This document shows positions 14,425-21,862 of a stretch of DNA of 46,269 bases, piece by piece (within the stretch, counting starts at the first letter, position 1; each line of letters opens with the position of its first letter). The notes beneath the pieces were generated by a model. The model searched no databases, was not told the DNA's origin, and saw only the letters and a list, made by a program, of their open reading frames with translations. Source of the stretch: Chloroflexota bacterium (GTDB lineage Bacteria; Chloroflexota; Anaerolineae; SpSt-313); the NCBI GenBank assembly GCA_029553955.1, contig JAKPJZ010000101.1, positions 1 through 46,269 on the forward strand, given 5' to 3'. The position numbers were made by a program, and so were the translations under genes.

Positions 14425-16926
14425 ATGATGACCAACACCATCATCATGGCCTTTCGCTATCTCGCCGGCCGCAGGTTGCGCACGACGCTGACCACGCTCG
14501 CCGTCGTTTTTGGCGTGGCGGTGATCTTTGCCGGCAACCTGATGCTGCCCGCGGCCATGGACGCCTTCTGGCGCTCGACGACCGCGGCGGCCGGCGGCGC
14601 CGATATCAGCCTGGCCAGCAGCCTGAGCACCTACTTCCGGCCCGAGCAGGCCATGGCGACGCTGCGCGGCGTGCCGGGGGTGCGGGCGGTGACGCCGGTC
14701 TTGAGCCGCGCGATCGCCGTGCCCCCGGCGCCCGAGGTGGAGCTGATCGGCGTGGACCCGGCCACGGTGCAGGACGTGCACCCCTACCCGCTTGCCTCCG
14801 GCCGCTTCCTGCAGCCGGGCGACCACTTGGCGGCGGTCGTCTCGGCGCCGCGTGAGGGCCAGCAGCCGGTAGCGCTGGGCGATGCATGGCCGGTGGCGAC
14901 GGCGGAGGGCATGCAGCAGTACACGGTGGTGGGCATCTTTAGCGGCCCGCCGAGCCTGACGCCGCAGTTGATCGTGCCCCTGGCCGACGCGCAGGCCGCG
15001 TTGGGCCAGCCTGGCATGGTGAGCGGCCTGGAGGTGGCCATCGTGCCGGGCGCGGGCCGCGAGGCGGTGCAGGCGGCCGCGCTCAAGGCTCTCGGCGCTG
15101 ACTTTCAGGTCGGCACCCCGTCGGCCGTGCTGAACGCCACTGCGGTCATGCAGATGGGCTACGCCCTCTTTGACATGCTGGGCCTGCTCACGCTCTTCAT
15201 CGGCGGCTTTTTGATCTTCAACACCTTCCGTACGGTGGTCCTGGAGCGGCGCCACGACCTGGGCATGCTGCGCGCCCTGGGCGCCGAGCGCCGCCAGGTG
15301 ACGGCCATGATCCTGGTGGAGAGCCTGGTGCAGGGCGCGGTCGGCACGGCCCTGGGGCTCGCCGCCGGCTATGCCATGGCGGCAGGAACATCGGCCTGGG
15401 TGATGGAGTTCATCGGCCAGTACATCACCGGCGTGGATTTCGCCATCACCTTCCAACCGCTGGCCTTCGTGCTGGCGATCACTTTCGGCATGCTCACGAC
15501 GCTGATCGCAGGCTATCTGCCGGCGCGGGCGGCGGGCCGTGTCTCGCCCCTGGCCGCCCTGCGCCCGACCCCGCCTTCGGAGGTGCGCCGGGCGGGCCGC
15601 ATCAGCCTCATCGTGGGCTTGGGCTTCTGTGCGCTGGCGGTGCTCTTGCTGATCGCGGGCGCTACCACAGCCGCGCTGGGGGCGATCCTGTTCCTGCTGG
15701 GCGCAGCCATCGCCGCAGCGGGCCTGGTGGCGCCGATGGCGCGGCTCTTGAGCCCGCTGCTGACTCTCTGGTTCGCCCGTGAGGGCGATGTGGCGCGCGG
15801 CAACCTGGTGCGCCAGCCGGGGCGGGCGGCCATCACCGGCGGCACGCTGATGGTCGGGCTGGCTATGCTCGTCGTCAGCGCGGCCACGGTGGCCAGCCTG
15901 CAGACCTTCGTCACCGACATGGTGCAGCGCAACTTTGCCAGCGACCTCTTGGTCATGCCGCAGTCGATCGTGCTGAACACCAACCTGGGCGCTGCCCCGG
16001 GCCTGGCCGAGCGCCTGCGGGCGCTGCCGGGCGTCGACATGGTGGGGTCAGTGCGCGCCGGCACCACCCTGGCCAACGGGCAGGCGGTCACCGTGCTGGG
16101 CATCGACCCCGATACCTACCCCGAGATCTCGGGGCTGGCCTTTGGCGACGACACCCCTGCCGGCGCCTTTGCCGCGCTCAAGGCCGGCCGCGTGGCCATC
16201 GCCAACGCCATCAGTGCCGCGACCCTGGGGGTCAAGCCGGGCGATGAGGTCACGCTGCAGACGCTGCAGGGGCCGCAGCGCTACCGGCTGGCCGCGATCG
16301 GCGACGACGTGCTCAACATGAAGATGGTGACCCTCTACGTCTCGCAGGCCAACCTGGAGGCTGACCTGGGCCGCTCGGACGACCTGCTGCTGATGCTCAA
16401 CCTCGAGCCCGGCGCCGACCTCGATGCGGCCCACAAGGGGGCCGAGGCCATCATCGCCGGCTATCCCCAGTTCTCGCTCTATGTGACGGCCGACTATCGC
16501 GGCAGCCTGGTCGAGCTGGTCATGCAGGCGATGAACGCCTTTTATATCCTGGCGGCCGTCATCCTGGTGCCGGCGGCGCTGGGGCTGGTGAACACGCTGA
16601 CCATCAACGTGCTCGAGCGCACCCGCGAGATCGGCACCCTGCGCGCCGTAGGGGCCAGCCGCCGCCAGGTGCAGCGCATGGTGGTCGCCGAGGCGCTGCT
16701 CTTGGGGCTGTTCGGCGCGGCGCTGGGTGTGGTGGCCGGTGTGGCCATGAGCTATGGCTTTGTCGCCGCCTTTGGCGGCTTTGGCTGGCAGATGCCCTAC
16801 GCCTTCCCGCTGGCCGGGATCATCGCGGCGGTCGTCGTCGGCGTTTTCCTGGCGCTCGTCGCCGGCATCGTGCCCGCGCGCAACGCCGCCCGGCTCGACA
16901 TCATCCGCGCGCTGCAGTATGAGTAG
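14425..16926 (+). CDS. FtsX/MacB-type ABC transporter permease, duplicated form
   Basis: The 833-residue protein is built of two FtsX-like halves. A first transmembrane helix (about residues 19-40) leads to an extracytoplasmic MacB-type periplasmic core domain (about 45-235). A block of three helices follows (about 245-370, with the ERRHDLGMLRALGAERRQV coupling motif). After paired helices near 395-435 comes a second soluble domain (about 470-700) and a last helix block with ERTREIGTLRAVGASRRQV. Duplicated FtsX proteins of this size partner LolD-type ATPases and export lipids, lipoproteins or peptides. ATG 14425 or 14428; GAGGAG lies upstream. The C-terminus RLDIIRALQYE is typical. Confidence 0.92.
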   Translation: MMTNTIIMAFRYLAGRRLRTTLTTLAVVFGVAVIFAGNLMLPAAMDAFWRSTTAAAGGADISLASSLSTYFRPEQAMATLRGVPGVRAVTPVLSRAIAVPPAPEVELIGVDPATVQDVHPYPLASGRFLQPGDHLAAVVSAPREGQQPVALGDAWPVATAEGMQQYTVVGIFSGPPSLTPQLIVPLADAQAALGQPGMVSGLEVAIVPGAGREAVQAAALKALGADFQVGTPSAVLNATAVMQMGYALFDMLGLLTLFIGGFLIFNTFRTVVLERRHDLGMLRALGAERRQVTAMILVESLVQGAVGTALGLAAGYAMAAGTSAWVMEFIGQYITGVDFAITFQPLAFVLAITFGMLTTLIAGYLPARAAGRVSPLAALRPTPPSEVRRAGRISLIVGLGFCALAVLLLIAGATTAALGAILFLLGAAIAAAGLVAPMARLLSPLLTLWFAREGDVARGNLVRQPGRAAITGGTLMVGLAMLVVSAATVASLQTFVTDMVQRNFASDLLVMPQSIVLNTNLGAAPGLAERLRALPGVDMVGSVRAGTTLANGQAVTVLGIDPDTYPEISGLAFGDDTPAGAFAALKAGRVAIANAISAATLGVKPGDEVTLQTLQGPQRYRLAAIGDDVLNMKMVTLYVSQANLEADLGRSDDLLLMLNLEPGADLDAAHKGAEAIIAGYPQFSLYVTADYRGSLVELVMQAMNAFYILAAVILVPAALGLVNTLTINVLERTREIGTLRAVGASRRQVQRMVVAEALLLGLFGAALGVVAGVAMSYGFVAAFGGFGWQMPYAFPLAGIIAAVVVGVFLALVAGIVPARNAARLDIIRALQYE

Positions 16927-16936
16927 CGGCAGGTCG

Positions 16937-16988
16937 TCAAGGAGGGGCAGCGGCAGCCCGCCGGCGGGCTGCCGCTGCCCCTCCTTGA
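16937..16988. terminator. 52-bp perfect palindrome between converging genes
   Basis: Every base from 16937 to 16988 pairs around an axis at 16962/16963. The centre is GCAGCCCGCCGGCGGGCTGC. It lies between the plus-strand permease gene and the converging minus-strand zinc-ribbon gene, so it is placed as a bidirectional terminator, but no T tract follows on either side. Confidence 0.7.
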
Positions 16989-17001
16989 TGATCCCAGGCT
17001 G

Positions 17002-17229
17002 CTAATAGCCAAAGAACGAGCTGATATCGAAGAGGAAAGTGCGCTCAGCGCCACACTGCTCACAGGTGGCGTCGAGGCAGTCGTAATGGCGTCCGGCATC
17101 GTCTTCGAGCAGCGCCTGCCGGCCTACCTGGTAGCGCCCGCCGCAGGGGCAGCGTTCCTGCCTCACGCGCCGGTACTCCTCGGCCACTGATTGCACCGGA
17201 ATCGCCCCGGCGAATCGCTCGTCATTCAT
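17002..17229 (-). CDS. Small zinc-ribbon-like protein of unknown function
   Basis: A 75-residue protein with CPCGG and, 28 residues later, DCLDATCEQCGAE. The CxC...CxxC spacing suggests one structural zinc site. The rest (FLFDISSFFGY at the C-terminus) matches nothing I know. ATG 17229 overlaps the end of the HIRAN gene by 8 nt (ATGAATGA), so the two are translationally coupled. A longer reading from 17250 would begin inside the HIRAN coding region and is less likely. It is the last gene of the three-gene operon beside tRNA-Ser. Confidence 0.72.
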   Translation of the reverse strand: MNDERFAGAIPVQSVAEEYRRVRQERCPCGGRYQVGRQALLEDDAGRHYDCLDATCEQCGAERTFLFDISSFFGY

Positions 17230-17620
17230 GCAGGTATACCTTGATATCAATCCTGAGCCAGTTGCCCTGCATCTCCTTGGATGCGATTCTGGCGAAGAGC
17301 AGCTTGCCCGCGTCCATCAAGCGTGAGAATATCACGTTATCAGCTTTCGGCACATAGCCGATCTTTACGCCGTCGGCGTTCTTGATGACAATCGCCTTAG
17401 AGTCGTACGGATTGTCAGGCTCACGAAAAAAGTCGAGCTTGTCGTCGATATTCAGGTGCGGTTCTAGCTCCTCAATGCCCTCAACATAACTTGTGCCCGC
17501 GACATGCGTGTCGAATAGGAATATGTCACGCTCAAAAGGTTTGGGTATGGCCAGGCTCCCGCCTTTGCCGTGAATCAAGCTGACGAGGCTGCCGCTGTCG
17601 CTCTTTGTCAGTTCTCCCAT
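17222..17620 (-). CDS. HIRAN-domain protein
   Basis: A 132-residue protein consisting almost only of a HIRAN domain (about residues 33-130). Motifs seen are FDTHVAGTSYVEGIEELEPH, FREPDNPYDSKAIVI and GVKIGYVPKADN. In HLTF-type helicases the HIRAN domain grips the 3'-OH end of single-stranded DNA. Stand-alone bacterial forms are uncharacterised but are often suspected to sense damaged or stalled DNA. It lies 4 nt after the J-like gene and overlaps the zinc-ribbon gene, so the three genes are one transcript. Base composition is visibly less GC-rich than the neighbours, suggesting transfer. Confidence 0.88.
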   Translation of the reverse strand: MGELTKSDSGSLVSLIHGKGGSLAIPKPFERDIFLFDTHVAGTSYVEGIEELEPHLNIDDKLDFFREPDNPYDSKAIVIKNADGVKIGYVPKADNVIFSRLMDAGKLLFARIASKEMQGNWLRIDIKVYLHE

Positions 17621-17624
17621 TCTC

Positions 17625-18443
17625 TTACCTCAGCATTTCCGCAACCCTATCTGTGTATGCAACAAGAACCCTATTCAGTTGTTCTATTCGTTCTTCGAGT
17701 TCGGCCTTCCGAGCCTGGATCTTCTCAGGGCTTTGAACAAGCGATTTCATCGTATAGGGATACTCCGACTTGATCTCAGCGATTCTGTCCCTCAATGTTT
17801 GCAGCAGCTCCGTGAGCCGCGCCTTTTCTTTCGTCAGGAATGCAAGCCCATCGGATCTGGCGTCAGGGATAGCAGGCTTGGCAATCATGGCGCTGATAAT
17901 CCTCAGCCCCTGTAGATCGCCATGTTCGTAAGCCTCGACTGCGTTGTAGAACAGACCCAGTTCTGCATGGCTCAGATCTGGGCGCATATCAGGGTGGAGA
18001 GCCTTGACTATGGATCGGTACAGCTTTCTGAGTTCGCGAGCCTCTTCGTCAGTCATAATTGCATAGTTGCTGCGCTCAAGCGCGGCATTCATCTTGTCGA
18101 TCTGCTCGTCTAGTTTGGCCCGATACGCGGCAAACTCGTAATCCAGAGTGTCCTCGATGGCTGACAGGACAATCCTCTCCTGCCGATTCTTTTTCGCCTG
18201 TATCAGTTCGACTTTGCGTTTCAGCCGAAGAATAGCGCACTCCGCCTCATACGCCTTGTACTCAAGCACACCGATGGATAGCATATACGCCATTTCGATG
18301 TCCTTGCATTCGTGGTACAGCAGGTGATCCCTTTCAAGGACGAGCATGGAGAGCTCTGTGCGCAGCTTTTCAACGTCTGCCTGCAGTTTTTCAAAGTCGG
18401 GGTATATTATGATGACGTTGGCATCGGGAGTGTTGTCGCCCAT
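17625..18443 (-). CDS. Coiled-coil protein with an internal J-domain-like HPD segment
   Basis: The 272-residue protein has long charged helices at residues about 16-125 and 200-270, predicted coiled coils. Between them lies EARELRKLYRSIVKALHPDM (about 134-153) followed by RPDLSHAELGLFYNAVEAYE. This matches helices II-III of a J-domain, with the HPD tripeptide at 150-152 that stimulates Hsp70 ATPase. The helix-I part of the J-domain is not obvious, so it is either a divergent J-protein or a look-alike. No membrane segment. First gene of the HIRAN/zinc-ribbon operon; codon use is more AT-rich than in the surrounding genes. I know no characterised homologue. Confidence 0.75.
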   Translation of the reverse strand: MGDNTPDANVIIIYPDFEKLQADVEKLRTELSMLVLERDHLLYHECKDIEMAYMLSIGVLEYKAYEAECAILRLKRKVELIQAKKNRQERIVLSAIEDTLDYEFAAYRAKLDEQIDKMNAALERSNYAIMTDEEARELRKLYRSIVKALHPDMRPDLSHAELGLFYNAVEAYEHGDLQGLRIISAMIAKPAIPDARSDGLAFLTKEKARLTELLQTLRDRIAEIKSEYPYTMKSLVQSPEKIQARKAELEERIEQLNRVLVAYTDRVAEMLR

Positions 18444-18523
18444 GGCCTACACACCTTCGCGTGGATTGACCGCACTATGCAGGAGGAGCGTCTGATTGAC
18501 GCTCCTTGGAAGGCGACGGCTGG

Positions 18524-18571
18524 TACAAAAGAAAACCACCTATCGACAGAATCTCTCTAATCAATAGGTGG
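18524..18571 (-). terminator. Rho-independent terminator after tRNA-Ser
   Basis: On the minus strand CCACCTAT (18564-18571) pairs with ATAGGTGG (18536-18543) across a 20-nt loop, followed by TTTTCTTTTG. This separates tRNA-Ser transcription from the HIRAN operon, which therefore needs its own promoter; I could not identify one with confidence. Confidence 0.7.
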
Positions 18572-18580
18572 CAGGTATTT

Positions 18581-18668
18581 TGGCGGAGAGGGCGGGATTC
18601 GAACCCGCGAGGCTTGCGCCTACACGATTTCCAATCGTGCGCACTCGGCCGGACTATGCGACCTCTCC
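18581..18668 (-). tRNA. tRNA-Ser (anticodon GGA)
   Basis: An 88-nt class II tRNA. The acceptor strands GGAGAGG (5') and CCTCTCC (3') pair, with discriminator G and an encoded CCA. The anticodon arm CACGATTGGAAATCGTG presents GGA in the loop, a long variable arm follows, and the T arm GCGGGTTCGAATCCCGC is canonical. It reads UCC/UCU codons. Its 3' end faces the AT-richer HIRAN operon, a common position for integrated islands, but no second copy of the tRNA 3' end was found to mark the far boundary. Confidence 0.95.
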
Positions 18669-18831
18669 GTGAGACGTTACGATTATACCATCCCGGGCCG
18701 ATTCCGGCAAGCATCGCTCAACCCGAGGGTGTTCATCCCGAGCAACTGCTCAGCCTGTCATTGCGAGCATGGATGGCCTGGGCTGGTGGCCGGGCCGCCG
18801 GCGTCGCCCTCGCCCGGCCTTGCCCAGGGCA

Positions 18832-18915
18832 GGGGTTTGTGGTGGTGTGGCCTGCAACGTCGGCTGCCGCCCGCGGGCGGCAGCCGACGTTGCAGGCCAC
18901 ACCACCACAAACCCC
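18832..18915. repeat. 84-bp perfect palindrome with GCCGCCCGCGGGCGGC core
   Basis: All 84 bases pair around an axis at 18873/18874 without a loop. Ends are GGGGTTTG/CAAACCCC and the centre is GCCGCCCGCGGGCGGC, both identical to the palindrome at 5651-5722, while the intervening sequence (GGTGGTGTGGCCTGCAACG...) is unrelated. It lies in the 350-base gap between tRNA-Ser and arfB, where I see no gene. Confidence 0.95.
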
Positions 18916-18985
18916 CTACATAAGGCTCCCGTACCGGGTGTGCGCGAAGCGAAAGGCCCGGTCGCTTTGAGCACACCCTTTGGTC

Positions 18986-19014
18986 TGTACAGCACCTGTC
19001 ACACGTGCTACAAT
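18986..19014 (+). promoter_or_regulatory. Promoter of arfB, predicting a leaderless mRNA
   Basis: TGTACA (18986-18991), a 17-nt spacer and TACAAT (19009-19014). Transcription would start about 7 nt after the -10 box, at or next to the ATG at 19021. No ribosome-binding site fits between them. Confidence 0.6.
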
Positions 19015-19020
19015 AGGGGC

Positions 19021-19458
19021 ATGATCGAGGATTCCCATGTGCCGATTACCCGCTCACTGGCCATCCCAGCAGGCGAGCTGCGCTTCCGCTTCTCGCGCTC
19101 GGGCGGGCCGGGCGGGCAGCATGTCAACCGCTCGGCCACGCAGGTGGAGCTGCTCTTCGATGTGGCCCACTCGCCCAGCCTGAGCGAGGAACAGCGCGCG
19201 CGCGTCATGGCCGACCTGGCGACGCGCATCGACCGCGAGGGCGTGCTGCACCTCTTCTCTTCGGGCACACGCAGCCAGTTGCAGAACCGCGAAGAGGTCG
19301 TGCAGCGCTTCCAGACCCTGCTGCGGCGCGCGCTGCACGTCGCCCGGCCGCGCCACCCCACCCGCCCCACCGCCGCGGCCCGTGAGCGGCGCCTGAGCGG
19401 CAAGCGCCGGCGCGGCGAGGCCAAAGAGCGCCGCCGCCCCGTGCGCGAGGAAGAGTAG
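19021..19458 (+). CDS. arfB: Alternative ribosome-rescue factor / peptidyl-tRNA hydrolase ArfB
   Basis: A 145-residue release-factor-like protein that enters stalled ribosomes and hydrolyses the peptidyl-tRNA. The catalytic GGQ lies in RSGGPGGQHVNRSATQVEL (about residues 27-45). Codon-recognition domains of true release factors are absent. The C-terminal tail is strongly basic (RERRLSGKRRRGEAKERRRP), as needed to occupy the empty mRNA channel. The ATG at 19021 fits the family N-terminus; an upstream in-frame extension is repeat sequence. A promoter ends 6 nt before the ATG, so the mRNA is probably leaderless. It stands alone, flanked by palindromes. Confidence 0.93.
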   Translation: MIEDSHVPITRSLAIPAGELRFRFSRSGGPGGQHVNRSATQVELLFDVAHSPSLSEEQRARVMADLATRIDREGVLHLFSSGTRSQLQNREEVVQRFQTLLRRALHVARPRHPTRPTAAARERRLSGKRRRGEAKERRRPVREEE

Positions 19459-19690
19459 CGGCGCCATTGGCATTGCGAGCGCAGCGGCAACTACTCAGCC
19501 CATCATGCTGAGTCATCTGAACCCCGAAGAACGCCAAGGGCGCGAAGGCAGCGCGAAGCCTCTGAAGGAAGGAGTCGCCATTCTTCTTTGGCACCTCCTT
19601 CGCGCTCTTGGCGCCCTTCGCGGTTCAAGATAGCAGTTCGCATCGGCACGCTGAGCAGTCACGCGCAGCGAAGCAATGACAATGGCGCCG
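19459..19690. repeat. Nested palindromes (one inverted repeat inside another)
   Basis: Outer imperfect arms 19459-19486 and 19664-19690 carry CGGCGCCATTGGCATTGCGA and its near-complement. Inside lies a second inverted repeat, arms 19519-19548 and 19597-19626 (GAACCCCGAAGAACGCCAAG... with a few mismatches). The two are of different types, so it looks as if one element inserted into the other. The block fills the gap after arfB. The further 160 bases up to 19849 show no gene. Confidence 0.75.
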
Positions 19691-19849
19691 TCATAGACTC
19701 TTTACGCATACAGCGTATTTCCCCTTGCCCCACAGGCCTCCACTGAGTAGAAACCACCAAGCAGGACCTATGCACAAACGTGTGGCCGCCCGGTCCTCAT
19801 AGGGCTGGTCGCATACCTGCAAGCCTGTGTGACAAGAAGGGAGCATCAT

Positions 19850-21028
19850 ATGCCAACCAACATCCTGACGGCGCTGGAAGAGCTCCTCCTGGCCGGCATG
19901 GCAGTGCTCATGAGCCTGACCGGTGCCGCCGGCGCCAAACCTGCGCGGGTGCCGAACAAGGCCATCGTGCGCCAGATGCAGAGCGTGCCCCGCCTGCCTG
20001 ATGACGAGGTGCTGCTCGTCGATGAGACCGGCGACACCATCGAGCCCGTCGACGAGGGGCAAGAGACCGAGGAGGTCAGCGACGAAGAGCTGGCCGCGCC
20101 GGTCGACATCGAGTACGTCACGCTGCGTGGCCCCATCAGCCAGCGCCCAGCCGATGGCGTCGAGGGCATTTGGACGGTCGCCGGGCGCGATGTGCAGGTG
20201 ATCGCCGAGACCGTGGTGAGCACGCGGGCGGCGAACGCGGCCGTCGGCGAATGGGCGCAGGTGCAGGCCGTCGGCGTGCGCACTGCCGGCGAGGTGGGCG
20301 ACCAGGATCCCAAAGGTGCGGCAGACGACGGCGAGGACCAGGCGCCCCTGCTGGCACGCAGCCTGGCCGTGATGAGCTCGCAGAACAAGGCACGCGTGGT
20401 GGGCCTTATCGACAACATGGATGCGGGCGCTGCCGGCAGCACAGTCTGGATCGTCAGCGGCGTGCGCGTCAGGGTGACGGCGGCCACGCACATCTTGGGC
20501 ACGCCGCAGGCCGGCCGGCTGGCCGATGTCCATGGCACGATGGCCGGCGCCGAGGAGCCGCAGGCCGAGCTCGAGGCGGGCCTGATCGTCGTCCGCGGCA
20601 CGCCGAACCTGCCCAAGCAGGAACGCGAGCGCGTGAAGGAGCACAAAAAGCTCGAGGTCACGGGCGAGCTCGAGAAGGTCGACGCCGAGAGCGGCGAGTG
20701 GGTCGTGGCCGGGCAGACGGTGCTGATGAACGCGGCGACGCGCATCGACGAGAAGAAGGGCGCGGCCGAGGTCGGCGCCCAGGTGCGCGTGCAGGTCGCG
20801 CAGGATGAGGACGGCGCGCTCGTGGCGCTGCAGGTGGAGGTCATGCGCGGCGCCAAGGACAACGAGCACGGCCAGGGCAAGGCCAAGGGCAACCCCCAAA
20901 ACGACAAGAAATCGGCGACACCCACGCCGGACGGGGCAGAGGCCGAGAGCAAGCCGGCCAAGGACAAGCCCGAGCACGGCAAGCCCGACAAGCCCTCGCA
21001 GGGCAAGGGGTCCACGAAGGAGCGCTAA
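19850..21028 (+). CDS. Exported DUF5666-like repeat protein with charged C-terminal tail
   Basis: A 392-residue protein, start ATG 19850 with GGGAG upstream. A hydrophobic segment (about residues 4-27, LEELLLAGMAVLMSLTGAAG) suggests export or anchoring. An acidic linker is followed by three DUF5666-like beta units, each of the form GxI/L-x-W-x-V-x-G-x-x-V followed by a x-x-T-x-I/V strand: about residues 90-140 (GIWTVAGRDVQV), 184-236 (TVWIVSGVRVRVTAATHI) and 265-325 (GEWVVAGQTVLMNAATRI). The last 65 residues are Lys/Pro/Asp-rich and low in complexity. DUF5666 is a beta-barrel domain of unknown function common in exported proteins. No partner gene is near; a hairpin terminator follows. Confidence 0.75.
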   Translation: MPTNILTALEELLLAGMAVLMSLTGAAGAKPARVPNKAIVRQMQSVPRLPDDEVLLVDETGDTIEPVDEGQETEEVSDEELAAPVDIEYVTLRGPISQRPADGVEGIWTVAGRDVQVIAETVVSTRAANAAVGEWAQVQAVGVRTAGEVGDQDPKGAADDGEDQAPLLARSLAVMSSQNKARVVGLIDNMDAGAAGSTVWIVSGVRVRVTAATHILGTPQAGRLADVHGTMAGAEEPQAELEAGLIVVRGTPNLPKQERERVKEHKKLEVTGELEKVDAESGEWVVAGQTVLMNAATRIDEKKGAAEVGAQVRVQVAQDEDGALVALQVEVMRGAKDNEHGQGKAKGNPQNDKKSATPTPDGAEAESKPAKDKPEHGKPDKPSQGKGSTKER

Positions 21029-21058
21029 CAAGCGCACGCCCGCTCCCTGCGAGTGCAA

Positions 21059-21090
21059 GAAGGGGTCACCTCACGTGGGGTGACCCCTTC
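21059..21090 (+). terminator. Hairpin after the DUF5666-like gene
   Basis: Perfect 12-bp arms (21059-21070 and 21079-21090, GAAGGGGTCACC and its complement) around 8 nt, 30 bases after the stop codon. No T run follows, so termination by this stem alone is uncertain. Confidence 0.6.
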
Positions 21091-21116
21091 GCGACTCAGC
21101 CGCCTGCCATGCACGA

Positions 21117-21145
21117 TTGACACCGGCCCAGGGGCGCAGTACAAT
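21117..21145 (+). promoter_or_regulatory. Consensus promoter without an obvious adjacent gene
   Basis: TTGACA (21117-21122), a 17-nt spacer and TACAAT (21140-21145). The predicted transcript begins near 21152 and runs about 180 nt before the next ATG (21333). The leader is GC-rich, probably folded, and holds a second -10-like TACAAT at 21292-21297. It may be a long 5' leader or a separate small RNA. Confidence 0.65.
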
Positions 21146-21332
21146 GGGGGCACATTACATACACTCCACACTGCGACGCCCAGAGTCGAGGCCGGGGAGC
21201 GCAGCGCCGCTGTGAAGCCGGGTTGTGCTGGCGACCGATGGCGGTGGGCATGCCATGCCGGCTCCGGTTACCCCGTGATCGCCTTCCATGCTACAATAGC
21301 CGTGTTACGCTCTCTGGCAAGGAGGCACCCCC

Positions 21333-21731
21333 ATGGACGAACGCCAGTTGCGTGGGCTACACCGGGTGGTACAGCCCGTGCTGCAACGGACTGCCCCCGT
21401 CGAGTCGCAGTCGACGCTGCCGCTCACGCCCGCCGTGCTCGACCAGATCGCCTGGAACGTCGTCCTGGCGTATGTGGCCAACGTGGCCGACCAGGCCCCG
21501 CCGGGCCTGCCACGCCAGGCCAAGAGCGGCGAGGGGGCGCTGCGCGGCGAAGAGGTGCGCGCGGCGGTGGAGCACCTGCAGCGGGGCACGGCCAGGCTGG
21601 CGCCCAAGCCGCAGACGGTCGATCGCTTTCTCGCCGCCGCCCGCCGCCTGCTCGGGGCCTATGGCTGGGCGCCCAAACGGGCCGAACAGGCGGCCCAGGA
21701 ACTGGCCAGGTCGCTGCAATCGGCATCGTGA
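21333..21731 (+). CDS. Small hypothetical protein
   Basis: A 132-residue protein with AAGGAGG 8 nt upstream of ATG 21333 and a -10-like TACAAT at 21292-21297. It is soluble, alanine-rich and largely helical by appearance, ending WAPKRAEQAAQELARSLQ. I do not recognise a family. The good ribosome site and promoter argue that it is real. A short palindromic repeat follows its stop. Confidence 0.65.
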   Translation: MDERQLRGLHRVVQPVLQRTAPVESQSTLPLTPAVLDQIAWNVVLAYVANVADQAPPGLPRQAKSGEGALRGEEVRAAVEHLQRGTARLAPKPQTVDRFLAAARRLLGAYGWAPKRAEQAAQELARSLQSAS

Positions 21732-21737
21732 CGGGGT

Positions 21738-21816
21738 TTCACCGCAGAGGCGCAGAGGGCGCGGAGGTTCTCTTTGACCACTCCTCTCTGCGTTCTCCGC
21801 GCCTCTGTGGTGAGCA
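21738..21816. repeat. Imperfect hairpin of the TTCACCGCAGAGG family
   Basis: TTTCACCGCAGAGGCGCAGA near 21736 is answered by an inverted counterpart (TCTGCG...CGCCTCTGTGGTGA) at about 21786-21814. The same CACCGCAGAGG motif forms the arms of the element at 23072-23204. Confidence 0.75.
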
Positions 21817-21862
21817 CGTACCCGGTTGAGGCGATATCATTGCGTTATGGGAGTGGTATTGA

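Noticed and set aside
18581..18668. Proven genomic-island attachment site
   Set aside because: No integrase and no direct repeat of the tRNA 3' end was found at the far side; only position and composition hint at it.
21152..21290. Cobalamin riboswitch
   Set aside because: A GCCGCTGTGAAGCCGGG stretch is faintly similar, but the order and remaining conserved boxes are absent.
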